Shown here: piece after piece, positions 35,961-45,128 of the stretch | Position numbering within the stretch: the stretch's first letter is position 1 | Layout of the letters: every line of letters starts with the position of its first letter | Assembly: GCA_963793675.1 (NCBI GenBank) | Contig: CAWCBA010000008.1 | Location: forward strand, 186,001 to 250,000 | DNA length: 64,000 nucleotides | From: RPQJ01 sp963793675 | Lineage (GTDB): Bacteria; Pseudomonadota; Gammaproteobacteria; Steroidobacterales; Steroidobacteraceae | Direction: 5' to 3' | Program-made: the position numbers and the translations under genes | Notes under the pieces: model-generated | Databases searched by the model: none | What the model was told of the DNA's origin: nothing | Seen by the model: only the letters and a program-made list of their open reading frames with translations

Positions 35961-36031
35961 TTTCAGGTTTTTGGGGCCGGTTCGTCACAGCCGGCAGGCT
36001 GGCCTGCCGGGCAATCATTCCAAGGATCTGT

Positions 36032-36457
36032 ATGTCCCTCGAACGCACGCTTTCCATCGTCAAGCCGGACGGTGTCCGCAAGAACGTCATCGGCGACGTC
36101 TACCATCGCTTTGAAAAGGCCGGCCTGCGCATCGTCGCGGCCCGCATGATGCAGTTGACGCAGGCCCAGGCCGAGGCGTTCTACGGCGTGCACCGGGAGC
36201 GTCCGTTCTTCAAGGACCTGGTCGCGTACATGATCTCCGGCCCGGTCATGGTGCAGGTCCTCGAAGGCGCGGGCGCCGTGCTGAAGAACCGCGACGTCAT
36301 GGGCGCCACCGATCCGAAGAAGGCCGCGCCGGGCACGATCCGCGCCGACCTCGCCGACAGCATCGAGCAGAACGTCGTGCACGGTTCGGACAGCGCCGAA
36401 AACGCCGCGCGCGAAATCGCGTTCTTCTTCTCCGAGACGGAGCTCTGCCCGCGCTGA
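36032..36457 (+). CDS. ndk: Nucleoside diphosphate kinase
   Basis: Ndk balances nucleoside triphosphate pools by phosphate transfer through a histidine. The 141 residues begin ERTLSIVKPDGVRKNVIGD and include FYGVHRERPFFKDLVAYM and the active-site block NVVHGSDSAENAAREIAFFF. ATG 36032 was chosen because the frame upstream covers the promoter and hairpin. It heads the ndk-rlmN-pilW-rodZ-hisS-yfgM-bamB-der cluster. Confidence 0.97.
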   Translation: MSLERTLSIVKPDGVRKNVIGDVYHRFEKAGLRIVAARMMQLTQAQAEAFYGVHRERPFFKDLVAYMISGPVMVQVLEGAGAVLKNRDVMGATDPKKAAPGTIRADLADSIEQNVVHGSDSAENAAREIAFFFSETELCPR

Positions 36458-36498
36458 GCGCGGGCGAACTCGCGCCGCGGCGCGTGGTCCACGGACAC

Positions 36499-37620
36499 AT
36501 GGGCGAAGCAACGACTGCCACCGCACGCACCAACCTGCTCGGGCTCACCCGGGCAGGGCTGGAGGCGTTCGTCGTCGAGATGGGCGAGAAGCCCTTCCGT
36601 GCCCGCCAGCTGTTCAAGTGGATGTACCGGCGTGCCGCGGGCGACTTCGACGCGATGACGGACCTCGGCAAGGATTTCCGTCGTCGTCTTGCTGCAATCG
36701 CCGAGATCCGCACGCCCGACATTCACCTGTCGCAGGTGTCGGCCGACGGCACGCGCAAGTGGCTGCTCAAGCTCGAGAGCGGCCAGGCGATCGAGATGGT
36801 GTTCATCCCCGAGCCGGGCCGCGGCACGCTGTGCATCTCCAGCCAGGTCGGCTGCCAGATGGACTGCGGCTTCTGCTCGACGGCGCAGCAGGGATTCAAC
36901 CGCAACCTCGACACCGCCGAAATCGTCGGGCAGGTGTGGCTCGCCAACCGCGAACTCGGCTATTCGCCCGACGGCGACCGCGTGATCACCAACGTCGTGT
37001 TCATGGGCATGGGCGAGCCGCTCGCGAATTACCGCAACGTCGTGCCCGCGGCGGAAATCATGATGGACGACCTCGGTCTCGACCTCTCGCGCCGCCGTGT
37101 CACGGTGAGCACGTCGGGCCTCGTGCCGCAGATGATCCGCATCGCGGACGAGACCAACGTCGCGCTGGCCGTCTCGCTGCATGCGCCGAACGACCAGCTG
37201 CGCAGCGAGATCGTACCGATCAACCGCAAGCACCCGATCAAGGAGCTGCTCGACGCCTGCTGGCACTACGTCGAGAAGCAGAACGCGCGCAACGTGACGT
37301 TCGAATACGTCATGCTGGACGGCGTCAACGACAAGCCGCAGCACGCGCGCGAACTCGCGCAGCTGCTGCGCGGCCATCCGGCAAAGGTCAACCTGATCCC
37401 GTTCAATCCGTTCCCGGGCACGACTTTCCGGCGCTCGAGCGAGCAGGCGATCGAACGCTTCCGTGACCTGCTGATCAAGGGCGGGGTGATGGCCACGATC
37501 CGTCGTACGCGCGGCGACGACATCGATGCGGCCTGCGGCCAGCTGGTCGGTCGGGTCAACGACCGCGTCACGACGCGGCTCGGCCAGAAGACATTCCCCA
37601 TCGCCGTGGTGCAGGGCTGA
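36499..37620 (+). CDS. rlmN: Dual-specificity 23S rRNA/tRNA adenine-2 methyltransferase RlmN
   Basis: RlmN is a radical-SAM enzyme that methylates C2 of A2503 in 23S rRNA and A37 in some tRNAs. The radical-SAM cluster motif MDCGFCSTAQQGFNRNL is near residue 115, followed by VFMGMGEPLANY, VSLHAPNDQLRSEIVPIN, LIPFNPFPGTTFRRSS and a C-terminal DAACGQL carrying the methyl-accepting cysteine. ATG 36499 is preferred over GTG 36484; neither has a strong ribosome-binding site. It is 41 bases after ndk and shares the TGATG junction with pilW. Confidence 0.95.
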   Translation: MGEATTATARTNLLGLTRAGLEAFVVEMGEKPFRARQLFKWMYRRAAGDFDAMTDLGKDFRRRLAAIAEIRTPDIHLSQVSADGTRKWLLKLESGQAIEMVFIPEPGRGTLCISSQVGCQMDCGFCSTAQQGFNRNLDTAEIVGQVWLANRELGYSPDGDRVITNVVFMGMGEPLANYRNVVPAAEIMMDDLGLDLSRRRVTVSTSGLVPQMIRIADETNVALAVSLHAPNDQLRSEIVPINRKHPIKELLDACWHYVEKQNARNVTFEYVMLDGVNDKPQHARELAQLLRGHPAKVNLIPFNPFPGTTFRRSSEQAIERFRDLLIKGGVMATIRRTRGDDIDAACGQLVGRVNDRVTTRLGQKTFPIAVVQG

Positions 37621-38406
37621 TGCGCACGCGCCCGTACCACGCCGTGGTCGCTCGCCGGCTTGCTCGCGCTCGTGGTGCTGGGTGCGCCGCGCGTCGGCAT
37701 CGCCGCCGAGCCTGGCAGCCGCGAGGCGATCGACCAGGCGGCCGCGGTCAACACCGAACTCGCGCTCGCCTACATGCGTGAAGGCAACCTCAAGGCTGCG
37801 CGCGACAAGATCGACAAGGCCCTGCAGCAGAACGCGCGCACGGCCAACACGCAGATGGCCGCGGGCTTCGTCTACGACAAGCTCGGCGACAAGCGCAAGG
37901 CCATGTCGCACTTCGAGCAGGCCGTGAAGCTCGGTGGCAAGGACAACCCCGACGTCGTCGCGAACGCCGCCGTGTACTTCTGCATGAACGGCGAACCGAA
38001 GCGTGGTGAGCAGTACATGCTGCAGGCGGCCGCCAGTCCGCTCAACGCACGTCCGGACGTGGCGTATGCCAATGCCGGCCGCTGCGCCCGGGGCGACGGG
38101 CGGCCAAAGGACGCCGAGCAGAGTTTCCGCAAGGCGCTCGCGCTCAACCCGAGGCAACCCGATGCGCTGATGCAGATGGCAGAGCTCGCGCAGGAAGGCG
38201 GCAACGGACTGCAGGCGCGCGCGTTCCTGGAGCGCTACACCGCCGTCGCGCCGGTGACGGCAGCGACGCTCTGGCTCGGCCGCAACATCGAACTGGGCCT
38301 CGGTGATCCCGCGCAGGCCGCGCGCTATTCACAGCGCCTGAAGAACGAGTTCCCGACGTCCGAGGAGACCGCGCGGCTCTTCGAAGCGGAACGGGCGAAG
38401 CCATGA
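37620..38406 (+). CDS. pilW: Type IV pilus biogenesis/stability protein PilW (TPR protein), N-terminal frameshift
   Basis: This is an exported tetratricopeptide-repeat protein that helps assemble the PilQ secretin. The TPR units are clear: VNTELALAYMREGNLKAARD, NTQMAAGFVYDKLGDKRKAM, PNAGRC-like YANAGRCARGDGRPKDAEQS and NPRQPDALMQMAELAQEGG. The frame holding them has only a TTG start at 37660. ATG 37620, overlapping the rlmN stop, followed by one extra base, would supply the basic head of a signal peptide before PWSLAGLLALVVLGAP. The signal lacks an obvious lipobox cysteine. The stop overlaps the rodZ ATG by four bases. Confidence 0.82.
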
Positions 38407-39242
38407 ACCCGCCCGACGCCGATGTCGCCGAGCTCCCCTCGAGCCCGGGCGCGCGCCTGCGGCATGAGCGTGAGGCGCAGGGCATCAGCCACCAGCAGGC
38501 GGCGGAATCGCTGAATCTCGACACGATGGTGCTCGCGCACCTCGAAGCGAATGACTTTGCCGCGCTCGGCGCGCCGGTCTTCATCAAGGGGCACTTGCGC
38601 CGCTACACCACGATGCTTGGACTCGACGAGGACGAGATCGTGTCGCTGTACGAGCATTCCAAGCAGCAGCTCGGCGAACCCTCGCTGGTGCCGAAGTCCC
38701 GGCTCGAAATGGCTCCCGTGCGCGGCAAGCCGCGCTGGCCCTGGGTCGTCGGCGGAGCAGCGACGTTTTTCATTGCTGCGGCACTCGTCGCGTACCTCTC
38801 CGAGCACGGCCTGCCATGGGTCGACACGACCGCTGGAAGACTCCACGCCGCAGGTCCTGCAGGAAGTGCCTGCCACGAGCACGCAGGAGTCCGCTGGGGC
38901 ATCGACTCCGGCAATCGCTCGGCGGCAACCGAGTCTCCGCCCGGCGCGCCCGCTGCAGCCGCACCCGTCGCGCTGCAGCCCGGCCAGGTCAACCTGCAAT
39001 TCAAGTTCGCTGCCGATTCCTGGGTCGAGGTGTTCGACGGTTCCGGCAAGGCAGTGCTCTACGATCTCGGCAAGGCCGGGACCGAGCGCACCCTCACGGC
39101 GACCGCTCCCTTGAGCGTCACGATCGGTAATGCCCCATCCGTCGCCGTGGCGGTCAACGGCCGCACGCTGCCGGCCCTGCCGCATGCGCAAGGGCAGGTG
39201 CTCGCGCGTTTCAGCATCGGCCCGGACGGGTCGCTGCGTTGA
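38403..39242 (+). CDS. rodZ: Cytoskeletal protein RodZ
   Basis: RodZ is a bitopic inner-membrane protein linking MreB to the elongation machinery. It has an N-terminal helix-turn-helix domain (PGARLRHEREAQGISHQQAA, FIKGHLRRYTTMLGLDEDEI), a basic stretch, one membrane helix (VVGGAATFFIAAALVAYL near residue 118) and a C-terminal periplasmic domain (LQFKFAADSWVEVFDGSGK). The frame is open for 279 residues. In the linker (about 38840-38900), however, the +1 frame (LEDSTPQVLQEVPATSTQES) has the better codon pattern and the more typical acidic/Pro/Thr composition, so compensating base errors may hide there. ispG, often between rodZ and hisS, is missing. Confidence 0.85.
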   Translation: MNPPDADVAELPSSPGARLRHEREAQGISHQQAAESLNLDTMVLAHLEANDFAALGAPVFIKGHLRRYTTMLGLDEDEIVSLYEHSKQQLGEPSLVPKSRLEMAPVRGKPRWPWVVGGAATFFIAAALVAYLSEHGLPWVDTTAGRLHAAGPAGSACHEHAGVRWGIDSGNRSAATESPPGAPAAAAPVALQPGQVNLQFKFAADSWVEVFDGSGKAVLYDLGKAGTERTLTATAPLSVTIGNAPSVAVAVNGRTLPALPHAQGQVLARFSIGPDGSLR

Positions 39243-39258
39243 ACCCGGTGACGGAACG

Positions 39259-40545
39259 ATGAGTGAATCCCTGCAGGCCGTCCGCGGCATGAACGACGTG
39301 CTGCCGGAGCAGACGGCGGCGTGGCAGCTGCTGGAACGCGTGGCGCGCGAAATCTTCGCGCAGTACGGGTACCGTGAAATCCGGCTGCCTCTGCTGGAAC
39401 GCACCGAACTCTTCAAGCGCTCGATCGGTGAGTTCACCGACATCGTCGAAAAGGAGATGTACACGTTCCGGGACCGTGGCGACGACTCGCTCACGCTGCG
39501 GCCCGAGGCGACCGCGGGCATCGTCCGCGCCTGCATCTCGAACGGCCTGCTGCACAACCAGCGCCAGAAGGTCTGGCTGATGGGCCCGATGTTCCGCTAC
39601 GAGCGGCCGCAGAAAGGCCGCTATCGCCAGTTTCACCAGATCGACGTCGAGGCGCTCGGCTACCCGGGCCCGGACGTCGACATCGAACTCATCCTGCTGA
39701 CAGCCCGCCTGTGGCGAGTGCTCGGCCTGCGCGGACTCAAGCTGAACCTCAATTCGCTCGGCACGCCGGCTTCGCGTGCCGTTTATCGGGCCAGGCTGCT
39801 GGATTATTTCGGGCTGCATCGCGACCAGCTCGACGCCGACAGCACGCGCCGGCTCGCAGGCAACCCGCTGCGCATCCTCGACAGCAAGAACCCGGCCATG
39901 ACTGCCGTCATAGCGGGCGCGCCCTCGATCACCGATCATCTCGATCCGGAGTCGGCTGCGCATTTTGCGACGCTCTGCTCGCAGCTCACTGCGGCCGGTG
40001 TCGAATTCGTCGTGAACCCGCGCCTGGTCCGCGGGCTCGACTACTATTCGCGCACCGTGTTCGAGTGGGTCACGACCGACCTCGGTTCGCAGGACGCGGT
40101 CTGTTCGGGCGGCCGGTACGACGGCCTGGTGGCCCAGCTCGGAGGCGAGGCAGTGCCGGCCATCGGCTGGGCGCTTGGCGAGGAGCGTATCGTCGAGCTG
40201 ATGCGGCTGCAGGGACTCGTCGGGGACGAAGGCAGTCCGGACGTCTACCTGGTCTTGGCCGGTCCCGCGGCGGAAGCGGCCGGGCTCGGGCTCGCGGAGC
40301 GCATCCGCGACGGCGTACCCGGCCTGCGCGTCGAGACGAACTGCGGTGGCGGCAGCTTCAAATCGCAGCTGAAGCGCGCGGACAAGAGCGGGGCCCGCGT
40401 AGCGGTCATCGTCGGCGACGACGAAGCGATGCGACGGGTGGCAGCGGTCAAGGCCCTGCGCGGCGCGGAAGCGGTGCAGCGCGAAGTTTCTTTCGATGAA
40501 CTTGCAGCGGAACTCGGCCGGGAACTGCAGGCGCAGCCGGCGTAA
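39259..40545 (+). CDS. hisS: Histidyl-tRNA synthetase
   Basis: This is a class II aminoacyl-tRNA synthetase of 428 residues. Motif 1 lies in YREIRLPLLERTELFKRSIGE, motif 2 in MFRYERPQKGRYRQFHQIDVE, and the histidine-specific loops in RGLDYYSRTVFEWV and GGRYDGLVAQLGG. Motif 3 is AIGWALGEERIVELM, followed by the anticodon-binding domain. The true start is ATG 39259 (MSESLQAVRGMNDVLPEQ); the frame upstream lies inside rodZ. yfgM follows closely. Confidence 0.97.
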   Translation: MSESLQAVRGMNDVLPEQTAAWQLLERVAREIFAQYGYREIRLPLLERTELFKRSIGEFTDIVEKEMYTFRDRGDDSLTLRPEATAGIVRACISNGLLHNQRQKVWLMGPMFRYERPQKGRYRQFHQIDVEALGYPGPDVDIELILLTARLWRVLGLRGLKLNLNSLGTPASRAVYRARLLDYFGLHRDQLDADSTRRLAGNPLRILDSKNPAMTAVIAGAPSITDHLDPESAAHFATLCSQLTAAGVEFVVNPRLVRGLDYYSRTVFEWVTTDLGSQDAVCSGGRYDGLVAQLGGEAVPAIGWALGEERIVELMRLQGLVGDEGSPDVYLVLAGPAAEAAGLGLAERIRDGVPGLRVETNCGGGSFKSQLKRADKSGARVAVIVGDDEAMRRVAAVKALRGAEAVQREVSFDELAAELGRELQAQPA

Positions 40546-40589
40546 TCACAGCGAGCCGTCCCGGCGGGACGGCAGATGGAGTGGGTGAA

Positions 40590-41294
40590 GTGGAAGACCT
40601 CTCAGACAACGAACGCGAAGAACAACTGCGGCGCTTCTGGGCCGAGAACTGGCTCTGGATCGTGGGCGGCATCGCCCTCGGCCTCGGCGGCCTGGCAGGC
40701 TGGCAGTACTGGCAGAAGTCGAAGCTCAATGCGTCCGAGCAGGACGCCGCGTCCTACGTCGCCGTGCTCGACTCGCTCAGCAGGAATGACAAGGACGCGG
40801 CCGTGAAAAAGGCAGGCGACCTGCGTGGCCTGCACCCGAAGTCGCCGTACGCCGACCAGGCCGACCTGGCGCTCGCGCGCTTTGCGGTGGATACGCGCGA
40901 TTTCGACGAGGCCGCGAAGCGCCTGCGGACGGTGGCGGAAACCTCGCGCGATCACGAGCTGCGCCTGATCGCGCAGTCACGCCTCGCCCGCGTGCTCTCC
41001 GAACAGGGCAAGCACGACGAAGCGCTCAAGCTGCTCGACGTCACCAACGCCGGTTCCTTCACGCCGCTCTTCCACGAAATCCGCGGCGACGTGCTCGCGG
41101 CCAAGGGCGACGTCGCAGGCGCACGCCAGGCCTACGATGCCGCGCTCGCCGCGACGACCTCGGCCCAGGCCCAGGCATTCGATCGCGAATACGTGGAACT
41201 GAAGCGCGATGCCTTGCCTGCGACGGTCGCGGCCGCTGCTGCGCCAGCGGCTGTGCCGCCAGCGGTTGCTCCGGTGGAAGGTGGCAAGCCATGA
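40590..41294 (+). CDS. yfgM: YfgM family inner-membrane TPR protein (BamB-linked)
   Basis: YfgM is an inner-membrane protein with a periplasmic TPR-like domain that works beside SecYEG and PpiD. The 234-residue product has a short cytoplasmic head (EREEQLRRFWAEN), one helix WLWIVGGIALGLGGLAGW and repeats such as SPYADQADLALARFAV and QSRLARVLSEQGKHDEALKLL. GTG 40590 is preferred for its distance to a GGAG; GTG 40581 in the same frame is the alternative. Its stop overlaps the bamB ATG by four bases. Confidence 0.85.
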   Translation: MEDLSDNEREEQLRRFWAENWLWIVGGIALGLGGLAGWQYWQKSKLNASEQDAASYVAVLDSLSRNDKDAAVKKAGDLRGLHPKSPYADQADLALARFAVDTRDFDEAAKRLRTVAETSRDHELRLIAQSRLARVLSEQGKHDEALKLLDVTNAGSFTPLFHEIRGDVLAAKGDVAGARQAYDAALAATTSAQAQAFDREYVELKRDALPATVAAAAAPAAVPPAVAPVEGGKP

Positions 41295-42463
41295 CACGCC
41301 GTCGTCCATCACTGGTCGCGGCCGCCTGCGTGGCGAGCCTGCTGGTCCTGATCGCGGGATGCGACAAGGACAAGAAGGGCGTGGAACCGCCCGCCGAGCT
41401 GGTGGACCTCAAGCCGACGCTCGCGGTACAGAAGTTGTGGGACACGGGCGTTGGCGGCGGCGGCGAAAAGCTGCGTCTCGCGCTCGGCCTCGCGCTCGAT
41501 CGCGGCGTTCTGTATACGGCGGCACGCGACGGCGAGGTGGTCGCGCTCGATCCGGCCTCGGGTCGGGCGAAGTGGTCGCAGGATACGAAGGCTGACCTGG
41601 CCGCAGGCCCGGGTGTCGGGGCAGGTGTCGTGGCAGTGGGCACGAGCGATGGCAAGGTTATCGCGCTCGACGTCGCGTCGGGCAAGGTCTTGTGGAAGGT
41701 GTCGGTCTCCAGCGAAGTGCTCGCCGCTCCGCTCGTCACGGGCGATCACGTGGTCGTGCGTTCGGTCGACGGCCGCGTGCACGCACTCGATGCCTTGACG
41801 GGAAAGTCGCAGTGGACCGGCGAGGAGCCGGTGCCGAAGCTGTCGTTGCGCGGTACGGCGCCGCCCGTGCTCGCCAAGGACAACGTCGTCGCCGGATTTG
41901 ATTCGGGCAAGGTCGTCGCGTTCGCGCTTGGCTCGGGCGACGTCGCCTGGCAGGCGCAGGTCACCACGCCGGGCGGCCGCTCGGAACTCGATCGTCTCGC
42001 CGACGTCGACAGCGCCGTGCAGGTCGACGGCAACGACGGTTTTGCCGCGGGCTACCAGGGCCGCGTCGTCATGCTGGCACTCGACTCCGGCCAGATCTGG
42101 TGGAGCCGCGATCTTTCCAGCTACCGCGCGCCCGCGCTCGACGACACGCAGCTTTACGTCGCCACGTCGGACGGCAGCGTCGTCGCGTTGCGTCGTCGTG
42201 ACGGCGTGGTGGTCTGGCAGCAGGACGGCCTCAAGCGCCGTGGCCTGAGCGCGCCCGCCGTCGTCGGCAACGCGGTGATCGTTGGCGACTTCGACGGCTA
42301 CCTGCACTGGCTCGACCGCGATTCCGGCAAGTTCATCGCCCGTGAGCATCCGGGTGGCGAGCGCATCAGCATGCCTCCGGTCACGGATGGCGATCGCGTC
42401 TACGTGATCGACGACGGTGGCCGGGTCGTCGCCTACCGCAGCGGCGCGCCCGCGGGTCGTTGA
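41291..42463 (+). CDS. bamB: Outer membrane protein assembly factor BamB
   Basis: BamB is an outer-membrane lipoprotein with an eight-bladed propeller that supports BamA. The 390-residue protein has a lipoprotein signal with lipobox LIAGC at about residues 20-24. PQQ-like repeats follow: LYTAARDGEVVALDPASGRAKW, VAVGTSDGKVIALDVASGKVLW, VVRSVDGRVHALDALTGKSQW and YVATSDGSVVALRRRDGVVVW. It is translationally coupled to yfgM, and der starts one base after its stop. Confidence 0.95.
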   Translation: MTRRRPSLVAAACVASLLVLIAGCDKDKKGVEPPAELVDLKPTLAVQKLWDTGVGGGGEKLRLALGLALDRGVLYTAARDGEVVALDPASGRAKWSQDTKADLAAGPGVGAGVVAVGTSDGKVIALDVASGKVLWKVSVSSEVLAAPLVTGDHVVVRSVDGRVHALDALTGKSQWTGEEPVPKLSLRGTAPPVLAKDNVVAGFDSGKVVAFALGSGDVAWQAQVTTPGGRSELDRLADVDSAVQVDGNDGFAAGYQGRVVMLALDSGQIWWSRDLSSYRAPALDDTQLYVATSDGSVVALRRRDGVVVWQQDGLKRRGLSAPAVVGNAVIVGDFDGYLHWLDRDSGKFIAREHPGGERISMPPVTDGDRVYVIDDGGRVVAYRSGAPAGR

Positions 42464-42464
42464 T

Positions 42465-43883
42465 GTGCTGCCGGTCGTCGCCCTGGTCGGGCGTCCAAAC
42501 GTCGGCAAGTCGACGCTCTTCAACGCGCTGACACGCACGCGCGACGCGCTCGTCGCCGACGTGCCGGGGCTCACCCGCGACCGCAAGTACGGCTATGTCC
42601 GTCACGAAGGCCGCTCGTGTGTCGCGATCGACACCGGCGGACTGGTCGAGTCCATCGGCGGCGGCATCGAGCGGCTGATGGCCGAGCAGACACTGAAGGC
42701 GGTCGAGGAAGCCGACCGCGTGCTCTTCGTGGTCGATTCCCGCCAGGGCTGCACGCCGCAGGATCTGCACGTCGCCGGCCTGCTGCGCCGCAGCGGCAGG
42801 TCGGTGCTGGTCGTCGCCAACAAGGCCGAAGGCCTCGACGACGACATGGCGCAGGCCGAGTTTCACCGCTTCGGCTTCGGCGAGCCGATCGCCATTTCTT
42901 CCGCGCACAAGCAGGGCCTCGATGCGCTGATGGAGCGCGCGCTCGATGGCCTGGAAGGCGCGCTCGATGCGCCTGATGTGCTGGGTTACACCGCCGGCAC
43001 GATCCGGGTCGCCGTCGTCGGCCGCCCGAACGTCGGCAAGTCGACGCTGATCAACCGCTTGCTCGGCGAAGAACGGTTGATCGCGTTCGACCAGCCCGGA
43101 ACCACGCGCGACACGGTCGAAGTCCCGTTCGAGCGCGACGGGCTGCCGTACGTGCTGATCGACACTGCGGGCGTGCGGCGCAGGTCGAAGGTCAACGAGA
43201 CCGTCGAGAAGTTCAGCATCGCCAAGACGCTGCAGGCCATCGACCGCGCGAATGTCGTGATTGGCGTCCTCGACGCGCACGATACCGTTGCGGAGCAGGA
43301 CGCGAGCCTGATGGGCCTGGTGGCTGAGCAGGGCAGGGCGCTCGTGCTTGCGATCAACAAGTGGGACGGCATCCCGCAGGATCAGCGCGACGCGATCCGC
43401 GACGGGCTCGACCTGCGCTTCGACTTCCTGCGCTTCGCCTACGTGCACTTCATCTCCGCGCGCCACGGCACAGGCGTCGGCGAAATGATGGAGTCCGTCC
43501 TCAAGGCCTACCGCGCCGCCATGAAGGAGCTGCCGACGAAGGACCTCACGCGGGCCCTCGAGCAGGCGCTCACGATCCACCAGCCCCCGCTCGTCCGCGG
43601 CCGACGCATCAAGCTGCGCTACGCCCACCAGGGCGGTCGCAATCCTCCGGTCGTGGTCATCCACGGCAACCAGACCCAGCACGTGCCCGATACCTACCGC
43701 CGGTTCCTCGAGAATCACTTCCGCGAGACGTTCCGGTTGAAGGGCACGCCGATGCGGGTTGAGTTCCGGACCGACGAAAACCCGTTCAAGGGCCGTCGCA
43801 ACGAGTTGACCCCACGCCAGGTCCGGAGCAAGAAGCGCCTGATTTCGCGCTCCAGGGGCGGCAAGAAGGTCGGTAAGCGCTGA
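42465..43883 (+). CDS. der: Ribosome biogenesis GTPase Der (EngA)
   Basis: Der is a tandem-GTPase needed for 50S subunit maturation. The first G domain has GRPNVGKSTLFNALT at the N-terminus with DVPGLTRDRKYG. The second begins RVAVVGRPNVGKSTLINRLL with DTAGVRRRSKVNE and NKWDGI. The C-terminal KH-like domain includes IKLRYAHQGGRNPPVVVIHGN. The GTG at 42465, one base after the bamB stop (TGATG-TG), gives LPVVALVGRPNVGK directly and 472 residues. It closes the ndk-to-der cluster. Confidence 0.96.
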   Translation: MLPVVALVGRPNVGKSTLFNALTRTRDALVADVPGLTRDRKYGYVRHEGRSCVAIDTGGLVESIGGGIERLMAEQTLKAVEEADRVLFVVDSRQGCTPQDLHVAGLLRRSGRSVLVVANKAEGLDDDMAQAEFHRFGFGEPIAISSAHKQGLDALMERALDGLEGALDAPDVLGYTAGTIRVAVVGRPNVGKSTLINRLLGEERLIAFDQPGTTRDTVEVPFERDGLPYVLIDTAGVRRRSKVNETVEKFSIAKTLQAIDRANVVIGVLDAHDTVAEQDASLMGLVAEQGRALVLAINKWDGIPQDQRDAIRDGLDLRFDFLRFAYVHFISARHGTGVGEMMESVLKAYRAAMKELPTKDLTRALEQALTIHQPPLVRGRRIKLRYAHQGGRNPPVVVIHGNQTQHVPDTYRRFLENHFRETFRLKGTPMRVEFRTDENPFKGRRNELTPRQVRSKKRLISRSRGGKKVGKR

Positions 43884-43979
43884 CAGGCCCGGCGGCAGCG
43901 TCCGGGACTGATAACTGCCGGTTCTGACCGGCTATCCTGTCAAGCTAGTGGCCCGACGGGCCCGGTCTAGACTGGACTC

Positions 43980-45128
43980 ATGCTCATGGCCGTTGCCAGA
44001 ACATCGCCAAATGCCGCCCACGACCTGCCGGCCACCCGGCTGGCCCTGTTGGACGAGCCGCTGCGCCTGTATCGCGGCGGCGTGATCGAGCACCCGGTCA
44101 TTGCCTATGAAACCCTGGGCACGCTGAACGCAGCGCGGGACAACACGCTGCTGCTGTTCACCGGGCTATCGCCCTCCGCGCACGCGGCTTCCTCGCCGGC
44201 GGACCCAAGGCCGGGCTGGTGGGAATCGATGATCGGCGCGGGCAAGCCGATCGACACGGACCGGTTCTACGTCCTCTGCGTCAACTCGATCGGCAGTCCC
44301 TACGGCTCGTCGAGCCCGACCTCGATCGACCCGAACACGGGCCGGCCGTTCGGCATCGCCTTCCCGGAAGTCTCCCTCGAGGACGTGGCTCGCGGTGGCT
44401 ACGAGGTGCTGCGCCAGCTCGGCATCGAAACCGTGGCCTGCGTCGCTGGGCCCTCGATGGGAGGCATGACCGTCCTCGCCTTCGCCGCCCAGTTTCCAGG
44501 CGTGTCGCGCAACATCATGTCGATCTCCGGCGCGACTGCAGCCAACCCCTTCGCGATCGCGTTGCGTGCGCTGCAGCGTGAAATCGTACGCAACGATCCG
44601 GCCTGGCGCGGCGGCAACTACGAGCCTGGTCGCGGCCCACGCCAGGGCATGCGCATGGCGCGCAAGCTCGGCACCATCACCTACCGCTCGCACGAGGAGT
44701 GGGACCAGCGCTTCGGCCGTCGGCGCGTGGCGGAAACCACGGGACAGCCCGGCGATTTCCGTGCGCAATTCGAAGTCGAATCGTACCTGGAGCACCAGGG
44801 CCAGCGGTTCGCCGGCGTCTTCGACGCCAACTGCTATCTCTGCCTCTCCCGCGCCATGGACCAGTTCGACCTTGCCGAACACGGCGCCGGTTCGCTCGAT
44901 GCGGCCTTCGCGACGTTCAGTGGCGTGCAGCGGGCGCTGGTGCTCGGTGCGCAGACGGACATGCTCTACACGATCGACCAGCAGCAGCTGATCGCCGAGC
45001 ATCTGCGCAAGGTGGGTGTCGACGTCGAATTCCACGCCTTCCCGTCGCCGCAGGGACACGACGCGTTCCTCGTGGACAACGCCCGATTCGAGCCGGCCAT
45101 CGCCAGCTTTCTCGCGCGAGTCGGCTAA
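43980..45128 (+). CDS. metX: MetX-family O-acyltransferase (homoserine or serine acyltransferase)
   Basis: This alpha/beta-hydrolase-fold enzyme of 382 residues acylates homoserine or serine for methionine/cysteine synthesis. Family blocks are VIAYETLGTLNAARDN, GRPFGIAFPEVSLEDVARG, the nucleophile elbow AGPSMGGMTVLAFA, and the acid/His end AHDAFL-like PQGHDAFLVD. In place of the homoserine acetyltransferase NVLGGC signature this protein has VNSIGSPYGSSSP. I recall NS-x-GS in the serine O-succinyltransferases of xanthomonads, so a role in cysteine synthesis is possible; this is not proven. No SAM riboswitch is recognisable upstream. Confidence 0.85.
   Translation: MLMAVARTSPNAAHDLPATRLALLDEPLRLYRGGVIEHPVIAYETLGTLNAARDNTLLLFTGLSPSAHAASSPADPRPGWWESMIGAGKPIDTDRFYVLCVNSIGSPYGSSSPTSIDPNTGRPFGIAFPEVSLEDVARGGYEVLRQLGIETVACVAGPSMGGMTVLAFAAQFPGVSRNIMSISGATAANPFAIALRALQREIVRNDPAWRGGNYEPGRGPRQGMRMARKLGTITYRSHEEWDQRFGRRRVAETTGQPGDFRAQFEVESYLEHQGQRFAGVFDANCYLCLSRAMDQFDLAEHGAGSLDAAFATFSGVQRALVLGAQTDMLYTIDQQQLIAEHLRKVGVDVEFHAFPSPQGHDAFLVDNARFEPAIASFLARVG

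Noticed and set aside
43884..43979. Riboswitch or terminator upstream of metX (hairpin GCCGGT-TCTG-ACCGGC at 43917-43932)
   Set aside because: The hairpin has no T-run and the 96-base gap is too short for a SAM riboswitch; no conserved core was recognised.
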